Source: Nautilus pompilius (lineage: Eukaryota; Mollusca; Cephalopoda; Nautilida; Nautilidae). Taken from it: 64,000 bases of DNA. A program made the position numbers and the translations under genes. The stretch is from positions 248,001-312,000 of the forward strand of contig JACATO010001026.1 of NCBI GenBank assembly GCA_018389105.1, in the 5' to 3' direction. Shown here piece after piece: positions 35,367 through 47,261 of this stretch. How positions within the stretch are numbered: position 1 is the first letter of the stretch; each line of letters begins with the position of its first letter. A model generated the notes under the pieces. The model had not been told where the DNA came from. It saw nothing but the letters and a program-made list of their open reading frames with translations, and did not search any database.

Positions 35367-36614
35367 TACGAGGTCTGTTGAAAAAGCATCCGACCTTAGG
35401 CTAGGAAAAAAAATTACGTACTTGGTGGGGTTCAATTGCTAATCTCATTTGAAGTAGGCCCCTTTTGCCTCCACACACTTAACGCAGTGATCCTTCCACT
35501 GTTCAAAGCGCGTCTAGAATGCTTCTGGAATGGCTCTCAGCTCCACCATCATATTCTGCATGATGTCCTCTCAGCTCTCAAACAGGAGCCTTTCAGTGGC
35601 ATCTTCATTTTTGGGAACAACCAGAAGTCAGAAGGAGCCATGTCTGGAGAGTAGAGAGCCTGGCGAATGAGTGAAATGCCTTTCTTTGCCAAGAAACCTT
35701 GGATCAGCTGCAACGAATGAGCCAGATCGTTGTCATGATGCAGGTGTCAGTTTTGAGAGGCCCACAGATCCGGTCTCTTGCGCCAAACTGCATCATGAAG
35801 ATGTTGGAGGACTTCCTGATAGTACTCCTTTTTAACTGTTAGTCCTTCTGGTGCGTATTCATGATGCACAATGCCTTGTTAGTCGAAGAAAACAGTCAGC
35901 ATCACCTTGATTTTGCTCCGGATCTGATGTGCTTTTTTGGGCCTTGGTGATGTTGAGCGCTTCCATTGTGATGACTGAGGCTTGGTTTCCAGGTCGTACC
36001 CATACACCCACATCTCATCTCAAGACAAAGTTGTTGTTGTTCATGAGAAAGCAGTTTGGGCACAAATTTCACTGTCACTCTGCGCAAGCCCAATCCTCCT
36101 TTAAAATTGCATGTGCAGAATCTTTACTGATCCAAACTTCGTCACCAATTTCCCACACTGTCAAACAACGATCCTCCATTATCAAGGTCCGCATTTTCTC
36201 GATAACTGCATTGCAGCTTGTCAGCCTCCCAGAATGCTGGTCACTCTCCACTGATGTGTGGCCATCTTTGAACCTGTCCCATTCTTTTATATGGGTAACA
36301 CCCATGGCATTGTCACCTGTTGAATTTTGCAAATTGTTTCCGCTTGAGTATCTCCAAGCTTTCGGCGTAACTTGATGCAAGATCGTTGCTCCACACGTTC
36401 CATCATCACAGGCAAAATCAAAATACATTGAGTAAGTAGTGCAGCACCTCACACACTGGCTGCCTGACAGCAAATTACACATTCAGCAAGCCCGCCAAAA
36501 ATTATGCATGCACATGAAGGCATGCGGCTTCACTATGCACACTTTTGCCTTCCTAACGTTATTACTTCCAACGGGGAAGAATAAAGTTGGATACTTTTTT
36601 CGACAGACCTCGTA
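35367..36614 (-). mobile_element. Mariner transposon with long inverted repeats
   Basis: The left end reads ACGAGGTCTGTTGAAAAAGC and the right end, reverse complemented, ACGAGGTCTGTCGAAAAAAG, continuing with recognisable similarity (ATCCGACCTT against ATCCAACTTT). TA repeats flank both ends. The 1.25-kb length is typical of complete mariners. A defective transposase is carried on the minus strand. Confidence 0.93.
35440..36482 (-). pseudogene. Broken mariner (DD34D) transposase
   Basis: On the minus strand, GVTHIKEWDRFKDGHTSVES, then LTVWEIGDEVWISKDSAHAI (helix-turn-helix) and VKFVPKLLSHEQQQLCLEM. The frame then jumps directly to DEMWVYGYDLETKPQSSQW: the roughly 25-30 residues that usually precede the first catalytic Asp block are missing, which is an internal deletion. 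Further on, IKVMLTVFFD, HHEYAPEGLTVKKEYY, HHDNDLAHS (second Asp) and YSPDMAPSDFWLFPKMK (third Asp) are readable. Stops and frame changes occur at several points. The WVYGYD and YSPDMAP signatures are those of classical animal mariners, the group that gave rise to the SETMAR transposase. Confidence 0.92.
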
Positions 36615-36619
36615 TATGC

Positions 36620-37992
36620 TTGATGAATATACATTTTCCTTGAAACTTAAAACAAATGAAAATGACAGTCTTACACTGGTGCCAAAAATTGTTGCCTGAA
36701 CATTCATGGCCATATGTTTATAGTCCAAATTACCTTATTCAATTGCATTGCAAAACAGAACTCTGGATTATGGTCAACATTTGATTGTAGTCAACTCAAA
36801 TTGGCCAGCCAGAAAAAAACGGATAGACATGGAAAAAGTCATTGCTTTCATTGTTAATGAATTACAGTTGGGCAAAGGATTTGGTCACACTTGAAACATA
36901 ATTTTTCTTTCTTTCTACCATGTTGATAAGCTAGTGCCCATACAAACTGTCTTCCTTAAGTCCATATACAATAGCTTTGTATATCATAAAAATAAATACC
37001 CTGAAAGTGTTGTTTGTTTATTTTAAGACCTTTTATCATACTTGTTCTAAAAATAATTGTCTCTTGGGGATAATTTGGCCTGTCATTATAGATTATGGTA
37101 TCTTTATGATTGCCAGTTACATGATGAATGATCATAAGATCTTCATTTATGAACTGGATTTCATGCTCTAAGATTTTCTGTCTCAGTAACTAGTTTGAAA
37201 TAATGATGCACTTCTTTACCAAGTTTCCCATCGGTGTGTGGTGGTCTTCCTGCACTTTTAAATTAAAACCAATTATGACTTATGATGATTTTCTCTTTTA
37301 TGAGTTCACCTCATCACTAACGTAATGATATACTCACATCTGTACAAAATCCTTATGATGTACCCATGTTAACCCCTTGTGTGTTTTTTTGTGTGCAGGG
37401 TTGTGCTATACCTTACCATCAGACAAATTCTTGCATTTTTATGTCAAAGCTTTTTGGCCAGACTTTTTTTGTGTTGTGAATAGCCATAATTTAGCAGTTT
37501 TGATAAAAGACCAACATACCACAGTAATAAACTCACTACAGTGACTAGTACAAGTTTGAATTATTTTACTGCTCTTCTGGTTGTTTTAGTTGTGACCTCT
37601 TACATACAAACACTTTTCATAATTACCTTCATTACTAGTAATTGTTCCACAATCTTTCCACAAATGATTCATTTGTTTAGCTGCCCTTAGCCAGTCTTTA
37701 AAATGCATATCTAGACACATACCTGAGAAATTTGGTTTGCTCACCTTAAAATTTTAATCAGTTTTTTAGTCAGATTACTCATTTCAAACTAAGACATCTT
37801 TCTATACATAAACTATCAGAAAGTATGAATTCTGTTTTCAAATTAGAAATTTCAAACAGTCCAAACTTAATTAAGCTGCTAAGTTTATTTGAAACATTGA
37901 AACAGTGATTGTGATCTCATTAGTACAGTCAATTGCTATCTCAAATTTCAATAAGACTTGATTTCTGAGAGTGTTTTACCTTATGAAGAAAG
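36620..37992. other. Spacer with no recognised feature
   Basis: AT-rich sequence. No exon, transposase or repeat pair was recognised. Confidence 0.55.
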
Positions 37993-37994
37993 TA

Positions 37995-38597
37995 CAGTCG
38001 ACCCCCGCGTAATCGTGGTTCGGCATTCACAGTCCTGGTTATTCGCGGAATTTTCATTAGAACCTAACTAATAATTGTTCTTGGAAACTCCCGCATATTC
38101 GCAGAATCACAAATATCTTCCGCAATTTTTTTATGGCTTTTTTCGTGGCAATATATATTTTTTCACTCTGTTTAATGCAAAAATTATTAATAACAATATA
38201 ATTTACTAATTTTGTAATATAAATACTAACGTAAATTCAGCAAAATATCAATATAAAATAAACGCTATTGGCTGGAGGTTTGAAAGTAGCCAATCCGAGA
38301 GCGTTATTTGTTTCTTCTCCTTGCTGCTGATTGGCTGCTGCCCACGAGGCGCTGTCTCAGGCAGATGCAGCCCAGCATCATCCCAGTTTACCGTGTATAG
38401 CTATCTCAAGTGTTTCGCTGTTTCTCTGAGTGTTGTATTTTTTATTAAATTATTATTATATATTTATTTATATATTTTTTATTATATTTTGACGTTTATA
38501 GGCATTTTTATGGACCACATCCAATATTCGCATTTTTTCACTCTTCGCAGGTGCTCTAGGAATGTACACCACCCCCACAAATACCAGGGGACAACTG
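37995..38597. mobile_element. Pogo/Tigger-type MITE
   Basis: Left end CAGTCGACCCCCGCGTAATC and right end, reverse complemented, CAGTTGTCCCCTGGTATTTG. TA flanks both ends (37993-37994, 38598-38599). The 603-bp length and lack of any transposase motif make it a non-autonomous element of the pogo/Tigger type; CAGTYG-CCCC ends are shared with MER2-like elements in vertebrates. The interior is GC-richer than the flanks and contains three CCAAT-type boxes (ATTGGCT or AGCCAAT) between 38265 and 38340, perhaps left from a parental promoter. An open frame crossing its right end is not a gene. Confidence 0.8.
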
Positions 38598-38599
38598 TA

Positions 38600-41500
38600 C
38601 TGGACTTGACAATGATTTGTTGTTCTTAAAGAAGTTACTTATCTGAGGTCAAGCATTGACCTGCTGTAAAGTTTCAAGCTACTTTCTCAAATCACTCAAG
38701 CAGCACAAAAGTATGTAAAATCAATCAGTACTAAGGCATTATATGCACTGACTTTTTTTCTCTCAGGCAAGCTATAGACCATAATTAACTGAAAGCTTCA
38801 CTAAACAGTTTAGCACATTACACAATTGTTAACATTTTTTTTGAAGTTGTGTTTTCTAATTGTTTCTGCATATAGTGCAAGCACATGATAGTAATTGAGT
38901 ATACTGTAGGAAAATTTGTATCTATACCCTTTTTTTTTACTTAAGTTTTTAAGCTAATGCCAGCAATTTTAATGTCTCAGTAAGAGAAAAATTAATCATA
39001 ATCACAAGTTTTCTAAAATTAAATTCACCAACAACAATTGATCTTCACCAAGAACTCTTCACTATATACTATAGTCCAGAACATAAAGGTTTACAACCCA
39101 CTAGAGATGATGCCATATCTATCATTAGATCAGATTTTGAGTGTAAGCCAAATGTTAATACTAATTATTTGACAAATGTAGGAATAAAATTGTTTAATAT
39201 TAACTTAACTGTTATTAGATATGACTTTCAAACAAGTTTTTATTTTAAGAAGTTAAATCTTGCATATGAGCTTTAAAAAATACAAGTTTTCCCTAACTTT
39301 CATCTGTGCACCATCTTTTCTGAAAAAAAAAACAACAAATAAATTACCCTTTGCAAGACAAGAAAATATCAGTGTTCAAGATATAAGGATCTAATTATTT
39401 TATTACCTTAGTGAACTACAGTTGATTACATATTAATGAAATAACTTTGGGATTTTCCAACCACATTATTATTAGTAATAGACTTAGATTTTGGAAATGA
39501 CTTTCTGTTGCCGCTGATAAATTACTTCCAAAAATCATTTTATCAGTTAGTGCTAGTTAAGCCTGAAATAATTTTATTACTTTAAAAATCAATTCATTCT
39601 TACAAGTAAATTTAGTAAATGATAATTATAGTTAACTTCAAGCTAGAACAAAAAACAGTAATTTTTGCTAATAAAAGACAACATATCAGATGCCATTTGG
39701 AAAAGAAATGTTAAATCAGGATACTTGCTTCTACATTAAATAAATCTATTTCATAGCTTCTATGTCTACATCTTACATTAAAATGTGTATATTTTACATC
39801 ATTAAAATGCTGATCTACCTCTTAACTTAGAACACTGAGGATGAATGTATTACTGCTCCAATTTTGCATTTAAGAAAAAAAGTAGAAAATCTCAAGTAAA
39901 ATAGCAAACTATGCAAATTAACTTAAAAAGAATGCATTTGTATGATAATTTTCCAACTTTAGTCATGGCAAATGAATTTTACTTAGCATATTTCAAGTAC
40001 TAGTAATCAGTAAAAATTCTGAGGCATATCATCTGAGATTGCATTGGCAGAAGTAGAAATTCTTTATGAAAACAGTATTTTGGTTAAAGAATACCTCACA
40101 AGGGATCATGTCTCTTTCTTTTGGTAGTATCATCATGCCATGGCCGAACTAATAATGTTTTAGTAATTTTTTCCACTATAAAGCCTTAAACCAAATTTTC
40201 AAATCTGCTACCTTACCAGTACCCTCAATTTAACCTGTTTTAATGTAATAGACATACCTGCAGGTATAGTCAGTCAATGTCAGTCTACACCCACTAAGTG
40301 ACCAATATCCACCCGTTTTGCTAATGATTGAGATTAACTGATTTTGCTTCATGTGATAGAGAATAGTGGAGGGGTGTGGATCATGTTTCATGTCCATCCA
40401 ATTGACACTCATCAGATGCTCTTCTTTATCATTTTTCTAACATGCTACTCCAATTTTTTCCTAACCTGTAGAAAGCAGCTAGTTGGCATGTGCTGTATTT
40501 GTTATTTTCACCCTGACCATGCCACCTGACCAACATAATCCTTACCTAATTCTGTCTTACCCTACTTTGAACTGATAATCAGTAGGGGATATGCCAACAA
40601 CCTGTACAGGTTACAATTATATTTTCTAGAGTTTATTTAATATTTCTTTTTATTTAAAGAATTTAAATATATTCTGTAGTTGTAAATCTCATGTCACTCT
40701 TGATCATTTAGTAGTTAATATGCTTCCCAATAAACGGTTGGTAGGTATGGGTAGTAGCTATTAAGTCAGTCATATGTTATAAGTAAAAGTGATCTTGAGT
40801 TGCTACTGATGTCACTCAACAACTGCAGCAAGTCAGAGGAGCTTTGGCACAAAAATCATCAGTTTTCATAGTAAATCTATTCTATTTGACTGGTTAGTAA
40901 AGTAACATGATTGGTCAAAATGAACTGAGACAAGAGAATTACATGAATTAGAGTACAGAAGATGGAAGAAATGTTAGTTAGATGGAGATTGTTAAATAGA
41001 AGACATTTCCTGTTCAGTGTGGTCAGTATAGATTAACACTATAAACTACAACCTTGTAGACTACCAACAATGCTTACTGCTACCCTTTCCTCCCTTTCAA
41101 TTAAACAAAAATTCACCTTATGCCAAGAGGGTCTCTGAGTGCTAATATGCCATTTTGTAATCAGTGTTAGAGTAAAAGTTCATGGCATTATAACTAATCA
41201 ACTAATCTAGATCAGAAGAAAATTTATACACATGCCAAAAAGACCACAGAAAATCTGAAAAACAGTGAAAGATAAACAATTATCTCTTATTACAAGACAA
41301 AAGATAACCTAATAAATTTGTGAAGTTATTGCTAATTAATTATCATAAATAAGTTTGTTTTCTAAAATGTCAACAATGTATCATAAAGATTGTAATAATC
41401 ATTTTTTAAATTTCACTACACTCAAAATAGACAAGCAGATAATTTAGCATTGTATTTCTCTCTTTATAATAAATTAAACAAAGATTGAGGAACAACACTT

Positions 41501-41742
41501 GAAAAATGTCTGCTTCTAGGACTCCGTAATAAGGAAAATAATAAATTCATGTTTAAGCCACAGAATTAAAAACAAATGGGTGCATGGCATATTTAAGAAT
41601 TGGCATTCTTTTTCAGAATAATGTAGAAAACCGATTTATGATATTTGTCTCAGTCAAACTACACACAAATAACCCAATGAAATTTCAAATATAAACTTTT
41701 TCTATCAAAATACACTAAAGTTGCATATACAGTCTAAGACAA
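38600..41742. other. Spacer with no recognised feature
   Basis: AT-rich non-coding sequence. No family resemblance in any frame. Confidence 0.5.
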
Positions 41743-41783
41743 ACACACACACACACACACATAAATAAACAAGACAATATGTG

Positions 41784-41846
<63 letters not shown>
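41743..41846. repeat. Back-to-back (AC)n and (GT)n microsatellites
   Basis: An (AC)9 run at 41743-41760 is followed, after a 38-nt spacer ending in (AT)n, by (GT)24 at 41799-41846. The two arms are inverse complements, so single-stranded DNA or RNA from this site could fold into a hairpin. Confidence 0.9.
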
Positions 41847-41849
<3 letters not shown>

Positions 41850-44800
41850 CACAATAAGTCTAATGATAAATATCTAGTCTTAGAGGCAGTTTTAAACTAG
41901 AACTAGCTTGGTATTGAACTTTATACAAAACTATGGTACTATTATTACTCTTCAACTACAATGAAAAGTTTAGCATCACCCGAACCTTTTTAAATTTTGC
42001 TTGTTAGTAAAATTAAACCCACATAATTTTCATATTTCATTTGTGTTTTGAAGTGCTTACCACTTTGTAATTTTTCACATAGTGGAAAAAAAGACCAAAT
42101 TTAAAACATGATTTTTAAAGTTCTTATGACTTATGATGACAAGTGTATCCAAGCATGCATTTAGAATTAGTCATGGATATAGTGTCAATCTATGAGCTTT
42201 ATTCGAAGACAAATTTTTAAATTATTATTTCTAGGATAATGCAAACTTTTGTCTAATGTTGTTGATCAACCTGTTTCTTGAACAGAAAAAAACTAATTAA
42301 CATTATTTTATAACTTTCATAAAGTAAAAACTTAAGAAATGTATTTAGTAAATTAAAAGAAATTAAGCATACATTTAATTTAAGCTTTGTAATCAAAATT
42401 AACAAAGTTTGTAATGTAAGAGGACTTTTACTTTGCCATATATTTGGAGTAAAATAAAAACAGAATTTCCTGAAAATGTACAAATGTTTGAATTAAATTT
42501 TAAAAAAAAAAATTGATAATCTAAGACTATCGATAACATCATATAGATGATTAATACAAAATCTATAATAAAATATATTTCTATCATGAACAGCTGAAAA
42601 CATTTTGGAGCAAAAGAGTTGTTCATTTGTTATTATTTTAAAATGATCACTGATTTTAATAAATAAGTGTACATAATAATAAAACATTACTTCAATTGAA
42701 TTTTCTTCAATCACTGCCTGTGTATACATGTAAGCATATGCCAATTTTTTCATGTTCATGCATTTATTTAAGATTCCTAGTCAAAGGAAAAGCAATAATT
42801 GAATTGAAATGAATTAATACCATCAGCATTTGGATTCTAAATTTATTAAATAAAATAATTTAATCTGAAGTACTGGCAACTTGCTTGACTTGTCTGATAT
42901 TCAAGTACTATCAACAACATTGATAAAGTTTTGGATCACTTCAGTGCTTTCTGTTTCACTTTCTTCAATTGCATTTAGATTTTTAGAAAATTGGGCTCTT
43001 GGTATAAAGTTATGCCTAGTTCTCTTTATCCTCATTAAAATAATTTTATATATAATTTATATGCTAGTCAGTTAATATAAAATAATTTTTTTGCTAATAT
43101 CTGAAAGTGCAAGCAGAATAATTTAAAATAAATAAATAAATCACTTTTCATCTTTTGTGCAGTGTTTTTTTTACCAATCTGCATAAACTCATTCTTTTAG
43201 GTTTTTTGTCACTTTTCAAAAAAAATTATTATAGTACAGTTTTCAATTTTTCTTCCTGTCCAAATTCATTTTAATAATTTAAAATTTTTTTTAAAATTAC
43301 TGTAACTTAATATTTTTCAGTGATTAATGTTAGTGGCAGTTGTTAATTTGAAATTCCATAGCAACATATTAAAATATTAAATAATTCAATCTATATATTA
43401 ATTACAAATTTTTGCTAAATATTGGTAATTTAATTTAACTTGTAGACATCATTTCAATTGAAGAGTCAACTTCCTGTTTAAACTGAGACATGCTATTGGT
43501 TACTATAAAAAGCCATATTACTGTTAGTCTGGCACTTACTTTCCGCAGACGTCCACTATATTATTCCTCCAAATCATTTTTCTGTGTACAAAACATTGAA
43601 ATTCTTTATTTAAAAAAAAATCATGATTCATTCTTTTTGATCAGATGAACAAATTTACAAACAGCACATTTCAAAACAACAGTAATCAAGAAAAATTCAA
43701 TCCAATTTTATAATACCATTAACTACACAATACCACCTTTCCATCATATAGAGGCTTTTTCATTGTATGAACTATAAACAATCAATCAATTCATATATTT
43801 TAATTTTACAATTACATGAAACATTCAAATGAACCTAGCTGAATACCATCATGGTGATTCTGTCCCTATAATGCATAAGATTTAATAGTGTTATTTACTA
43901 CTTGCCTATTGGTGAACATAAAGGTGAAGATTTTCTCAACAACAATAATGATTTCTCAAAGCTCCTATATCAAACCCACCCAACACAAACTAAATCATTA
44001 GTTCTTGAGATCCATAACATGCATCCAGTTTTTAAAAAAATAATTGAATTATAAATTGCAAAGTGCAATTCATTTAGTAATTACAAATGGTGAAAAGAGG
44101 AAAAACTAGTTAGATTTTGCAATTGTGCAGCTACAAAAAAATGGTAAATATAGTAACATACCACAATCTACTGGAATGCTCCACTGGGTGAGGGAGAAAG
44201 AGTGTGTCTGCGTAGGGGCCTTCAAATGAAATTCAGCTGAAGTATCATAGCTGTAATAATATCTGGCCAGGTATCATTTGAAGCCCTTTATATTTTTTAT
44301 ATCAAATATACCAAGTTGGATATTTATATTCAAAACTTGGAAGAGTAAGTAATGTGAGCTGGCCAAATCCAGTTTTGAAGAAGTCATAGTAGGAAATGTA
44401 AAGCTTTAACAAAACCTGGTAGTTTGTTCAGGACGAAGTGAAACAACATATTAAATAAGAATCAGGAAAGATTAGTAGCATCAGCCATTGATGATGTTAT
44501 AATCTTGTAATAATGATTAATAATAATAAAATTTAAAATGTAGAGATTAATTTAGTGAAGAATTCATGATAGAAATAGTATGATAAAACGTATATATTCA
44601 TCAGTGTTATAAATGGGTTTTAGGAACTAGGGGTACGCTAAGGTCAGGATGTGGGTGGGGGGAAGACGCTATAAGGCACCTATCTTGAGAAATTTTTTGT
44701 AATATGGTAAATATCAGGGCCATTTTGAGCCGATATGCACTGGGTATGATGATTACATACACACTGTATCAGTAACTCAGTCAAAGATAGGTGTAACAAA

Positions 44801-45480
44801 TATATTTCGGAAAAAAAAACTTTTCAGATTATTCATAAATTTATTGAGAATAATAATAGTGTACAGTTTACAACTTTACAAATCTAGTTATATGTAGTAT
44901 AGATGATCAGCCAATATATAAATGTAAGTACAATCTACATTTCTGAAATTTCTACTTATTTACTAATGAACAAATGCAACAATTAAGTGAATTACACTCC
45001 AATTTACATTACAGAATGTTCCATAATGGTATATAATCTCCATTTTTTTCTGTCACCACCTCTTTCTTCCTGCATGCCATTTCCTCAGCACGCCTGCCAC
45101 TAAGAAACCATGTCCTCATATTCTTCGGGGTTGAATTTTGACGGAGGTCCCATCGACTTAGTAAATGAGTTGAGATGATCAGTTTGAAGTCTTGTGCGTT
45201 GTGGTGATATGCAGAAAAACTGAAAAGTAGGGGAACACTGTCCCCCTGTGTACCTCCCCCATTTCCATCACTGGTTATAATAATGTAGTCCAAAGCAAAT
45301 ATACTAATTTTAATCTAAACAAATTAATTTTAAAAAAATGAAATATTTGTTTTTAAATCTTTTTTTTTTTAGAAATCTGGAGAATTTTTTGACGTTGATA
45401 TTTCGAGTTATACAATATATGTTTCACAATCTGAACAGGCAATGTTCTTTTTATGCAGGCAGGTGTGATTTCACATTGGA
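41847..45480. other. Spacer with no recognised gene
   Basis: AT-rich to about 44620. From 44630 to 45300 the sequence is GC-richer and has a minus-strand open frame (45293-45009) with no family resemblance. ATTGG at 43495-43499 and TATAAAAAG at 43504-43512 look like promoter parts but are too closely spaced and have no gene behind them. Confidence 0.45.
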
Positions 45481-45734
45481 CCGATAACAATGGTCAACAA
45501 GTATTTTTCATCAAGCATATGTCAAGGTGTACCTAGTGTAGTTTTTAATGCTGATTTCAAATATACAATTAGTTTTTTTGACATCACGTACAGTTTTCAA
45601 GATGAGAAAGTTTTTTGGTTTTAGCTCATGCATTATATAGAAATTCCAATTAATGATGTGTATGCATGTATTTCATTTACATCATGGAAACATACCTTTA
45701 AAATAAACTACATTATTCATTGCTGCATAGTTCA

Positions 45735-45854
45735 GATGCAATATTTCATCATCTTAAATTAACCAATCAAGTTTTGTCTGATGAAATAGGTATTTCAACA
45801 TCTCAAATTGTCCAGTCATAATTGGTCTGATGAAATATTTCATCATCTCAAATT
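45735..45854. repeat. Three tandem copies of a palindrome-bearing unit upstream of the start codon
   Basis: Copies start at 45735, 45780 and 45829 (period about 45-49 nt). Each carries a version of GATGAAATATTTCATC followed by ATCTYAAATT. The third copy is a perfect 16-bp palindrome; the first differs by one base and the second contains an insertion. They sit between the left inverted repeat and the ATG, where transposase-binding or promoter sites could be expected. Confidence 0.8.
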
Positions 45855-45909
45855 CAATATAAGTATAACCGTTTGTATCTATTTCCTTACTTGTTTTACA
45901 GTGTTAACA

Positions 45910-47031
45910 ATGTCAAGACAGTGTAGAAATCCTCCTGATGTGTTTTGTTATGTCTGTGGACAATTTATTGTGAAAGCTCAAAAATGTACAATAACACCAG
46001 AGATCAAGAAGATTTATAAGCTATACTTTGACTGTCCTCTTGGAGATCAGGACAAGTTATGGGCACCACATTTTATCTGCTCAGCTTGCTCAAATGACTT
46101 ACATGACTGGTACAATAAGAGGAAGAAGTCCATGCCTTTTGCCATTCCAATGATATGGAGGGAGCTGAAAGACCATGAGAATATGGAACTTTTACTTCAT
46201 GCCATTGTCTATGAAAGATACTCATGGAAAATATGTGGAGATTTAAAAGTCATTGGAATGTTAATGGGAATGCAGTCAGGTTTCACAAAATACTGTTGTT
46301 TCTTGTGTCTATGGGATAGTCGGGCAACTGACAGACATTCGGAATCAAACTGGCAGACAAGAACATCATACCAGCCAGGACTGTCTAGCGTCAAGAATAC
46401 ACCTCTTGTAGATCCATGTAATGTCCTATTGCCTCCTTTGCACATAAAGCTTGGACTGATGAAACAGTTTGTAAAGACACTAGGGAAGAGAAATGCCAGA
46501 GGGTTTGAGTATATTGTAGAAAAGTTTCCAAAAATCACACAGGTGAAGTTGAAAGAGGGTATCTTTGGTGGACCCCAAATTAGAGAAGTACTCAAAGATG
46601 TCAACTTCAAAACAACACTGGATGAACTGGAACTGCCTGCCTGGAATGCTTTCAATTGGATCTGTGAGAATTTCTTGGGTAACCAGAAGGCAATGGACTA
46701 CAAGGATGGCATCAAGAATCTTCTGAAATGTTACTCAGCAATGGGTTGTCGCATGTCACTGAAAGTTCACTTCTTGGACTCCCATCTGGATTTCTTTGCA
46801 GATGACCTTGGAGCAGTGTCTGATGAACATGATGAAAGATTTCACCAGGACATTAGTGCTATGGAGAAACGGTACCAAGGCTTCTGGAATGACAGTATGC
46901 TGGCTGACTACTGCAGGACAATACCGCGATCAACCAGATCAAGAACACCGCAGGAAATCCAAATCACAATGTTTCTAACTCTGTTTGTTTTGTCTGACCC
47001 ATTTTTTGTGTATTCACTCTTTGTAGAATAG
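45910..47031 (+). CDS. Zinc-ribbon protein of a multicopy invertebrate transposon-like family, probably defective
   Basis: The frame is open from 45808, but the family start is the internal methionine at 45910 (MSRQCRNPPDVFCYVCG), giving 373 residues. Cys13/Cys16 and Cys57/Cys60 (FCYVCG, FICSAC) form a zinc-ribbon-like pair. IWRELKDH at residues 82-89 runs directly into ENMELLLHAIVYERYSWKIC. From memory of the family, about 200 residues normally lie between, so this looks like an in-frame internal deletion. The C-terminal half has GDLKVIGMLMGMQSGFTKYC (residues 110-129), CFLCLWDSR, LVDPCNVLLPPLHIKLGLMK, FLGNQKAMDYKDGIKNLL and DERFHQDISAMEKRYQGFWN. After MLADYCRT the expected basic tail (DQPDQEHRRKS) continues in another frame, so a frameshift lies near 46910-46925. 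Function is unknown; the inverted repeats around it make a transposase likely. Confidence 0.75.
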   Translation: MSRQCRNPPDVFCYVCGQFIVKAQKCTITPEIKKIYKLYFDCPLGDQDKLWAPHFICSACSNDLHDWYNKRKKSMPFAIPMIWRELKDHENMELLLHAIVYERYSWKICGDLKVIGMLMGMQSGFTKYCCFLCLWDSRATDRHSESNWQTRTSYQPGLSSVKNTPLVDPCNVLLPPLHIKLGLMKQFVKTLGKRNARGFEYIVEKFPKITQVKLKEGIFGGPQIREVLKDVNFKTTLDELELPAWNAFNWICENFLGNQKAMDYKDGIKNLLKCYSAMGCRMSLKVHFLDSHLDFFADDLGAVSDEHDERFHQDISAMEKRYQGFWNDSMLADYCRTIPRSTRSRTPQEIQITMFLTLFVLSDPFFVYSLFVE

Positions 47032-47261
47032 TGCTTATTTTTAACTCAATAAACTCATTTACTTTCTAAAATAATGTCCTTATTTATTACATTAATGCTT
47101 TCATATATACAAATATGTAAATATTTGTGTGTATCTACTGAAAAAACTGATACGTGCTGCATACAAATGGAGTGAAATTTTTGAAATCAGCATGAAAAAT
47201 TAGTCTAAAAAAGTTGGTTTGCATTCATAATGAGTATAATACATTTAATTTTGTTGACCAG

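Larger units (their letters stand above)
45491..47260 (+). mobile_element. TIR-bounded element carrying a zinc-ribbon protein of unnamed transposon type
   Basis: TGGTCAACAA at 45491-45500 is repeated inverted at 47251-47260. A second, inner pair (TTTTTAATGCTGATTTCAAA at 45542, against TTTTTCATGCTGATTTCAAA read inward from 47198) matches at 21 of 23 bases including the last three. The two nested pairs lie 41 and 52 nt apart on the two sides. They enclose the open frame at 45910-47031 and the palindromic repeats before it. No target duplication could be read, so the outer limits may be a few bases off and the superfamily is not assigned. Confidence 0.7.

Noticed and set aside
35929-36375. A 148-residue open frame on the plus strand
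   Set aside because: It is antisense to the mariner transposase, whose motifs are clear on the minus strand.
38321-38629. A 102-residue open frame on the plus strand
   Set aside because: It runs across the right end of the MITE and out into flanking DNA, and shows no protein family resemblance.
43495-43540. ATTGG followed closely by TATAAAAAG, like a promoter
   Set aside because: The two boxes are only 4 nt apart, not the usual 40-50, and no gene follows on the plus strand.
45009-45293. A 94-residue minus-strand frame in GC-richer sequence
   Set aside because: No recognisable motif, no splice or promoter context; kept only as part of an unassigned stretch.
46209-46655. A 148-residue open frame on the minus strand
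   Set aside because: It is the antisense shadow of the zinc-ribbon protein on the plus strand; its composition (Ser and Phe rich) follows from the sense codons.
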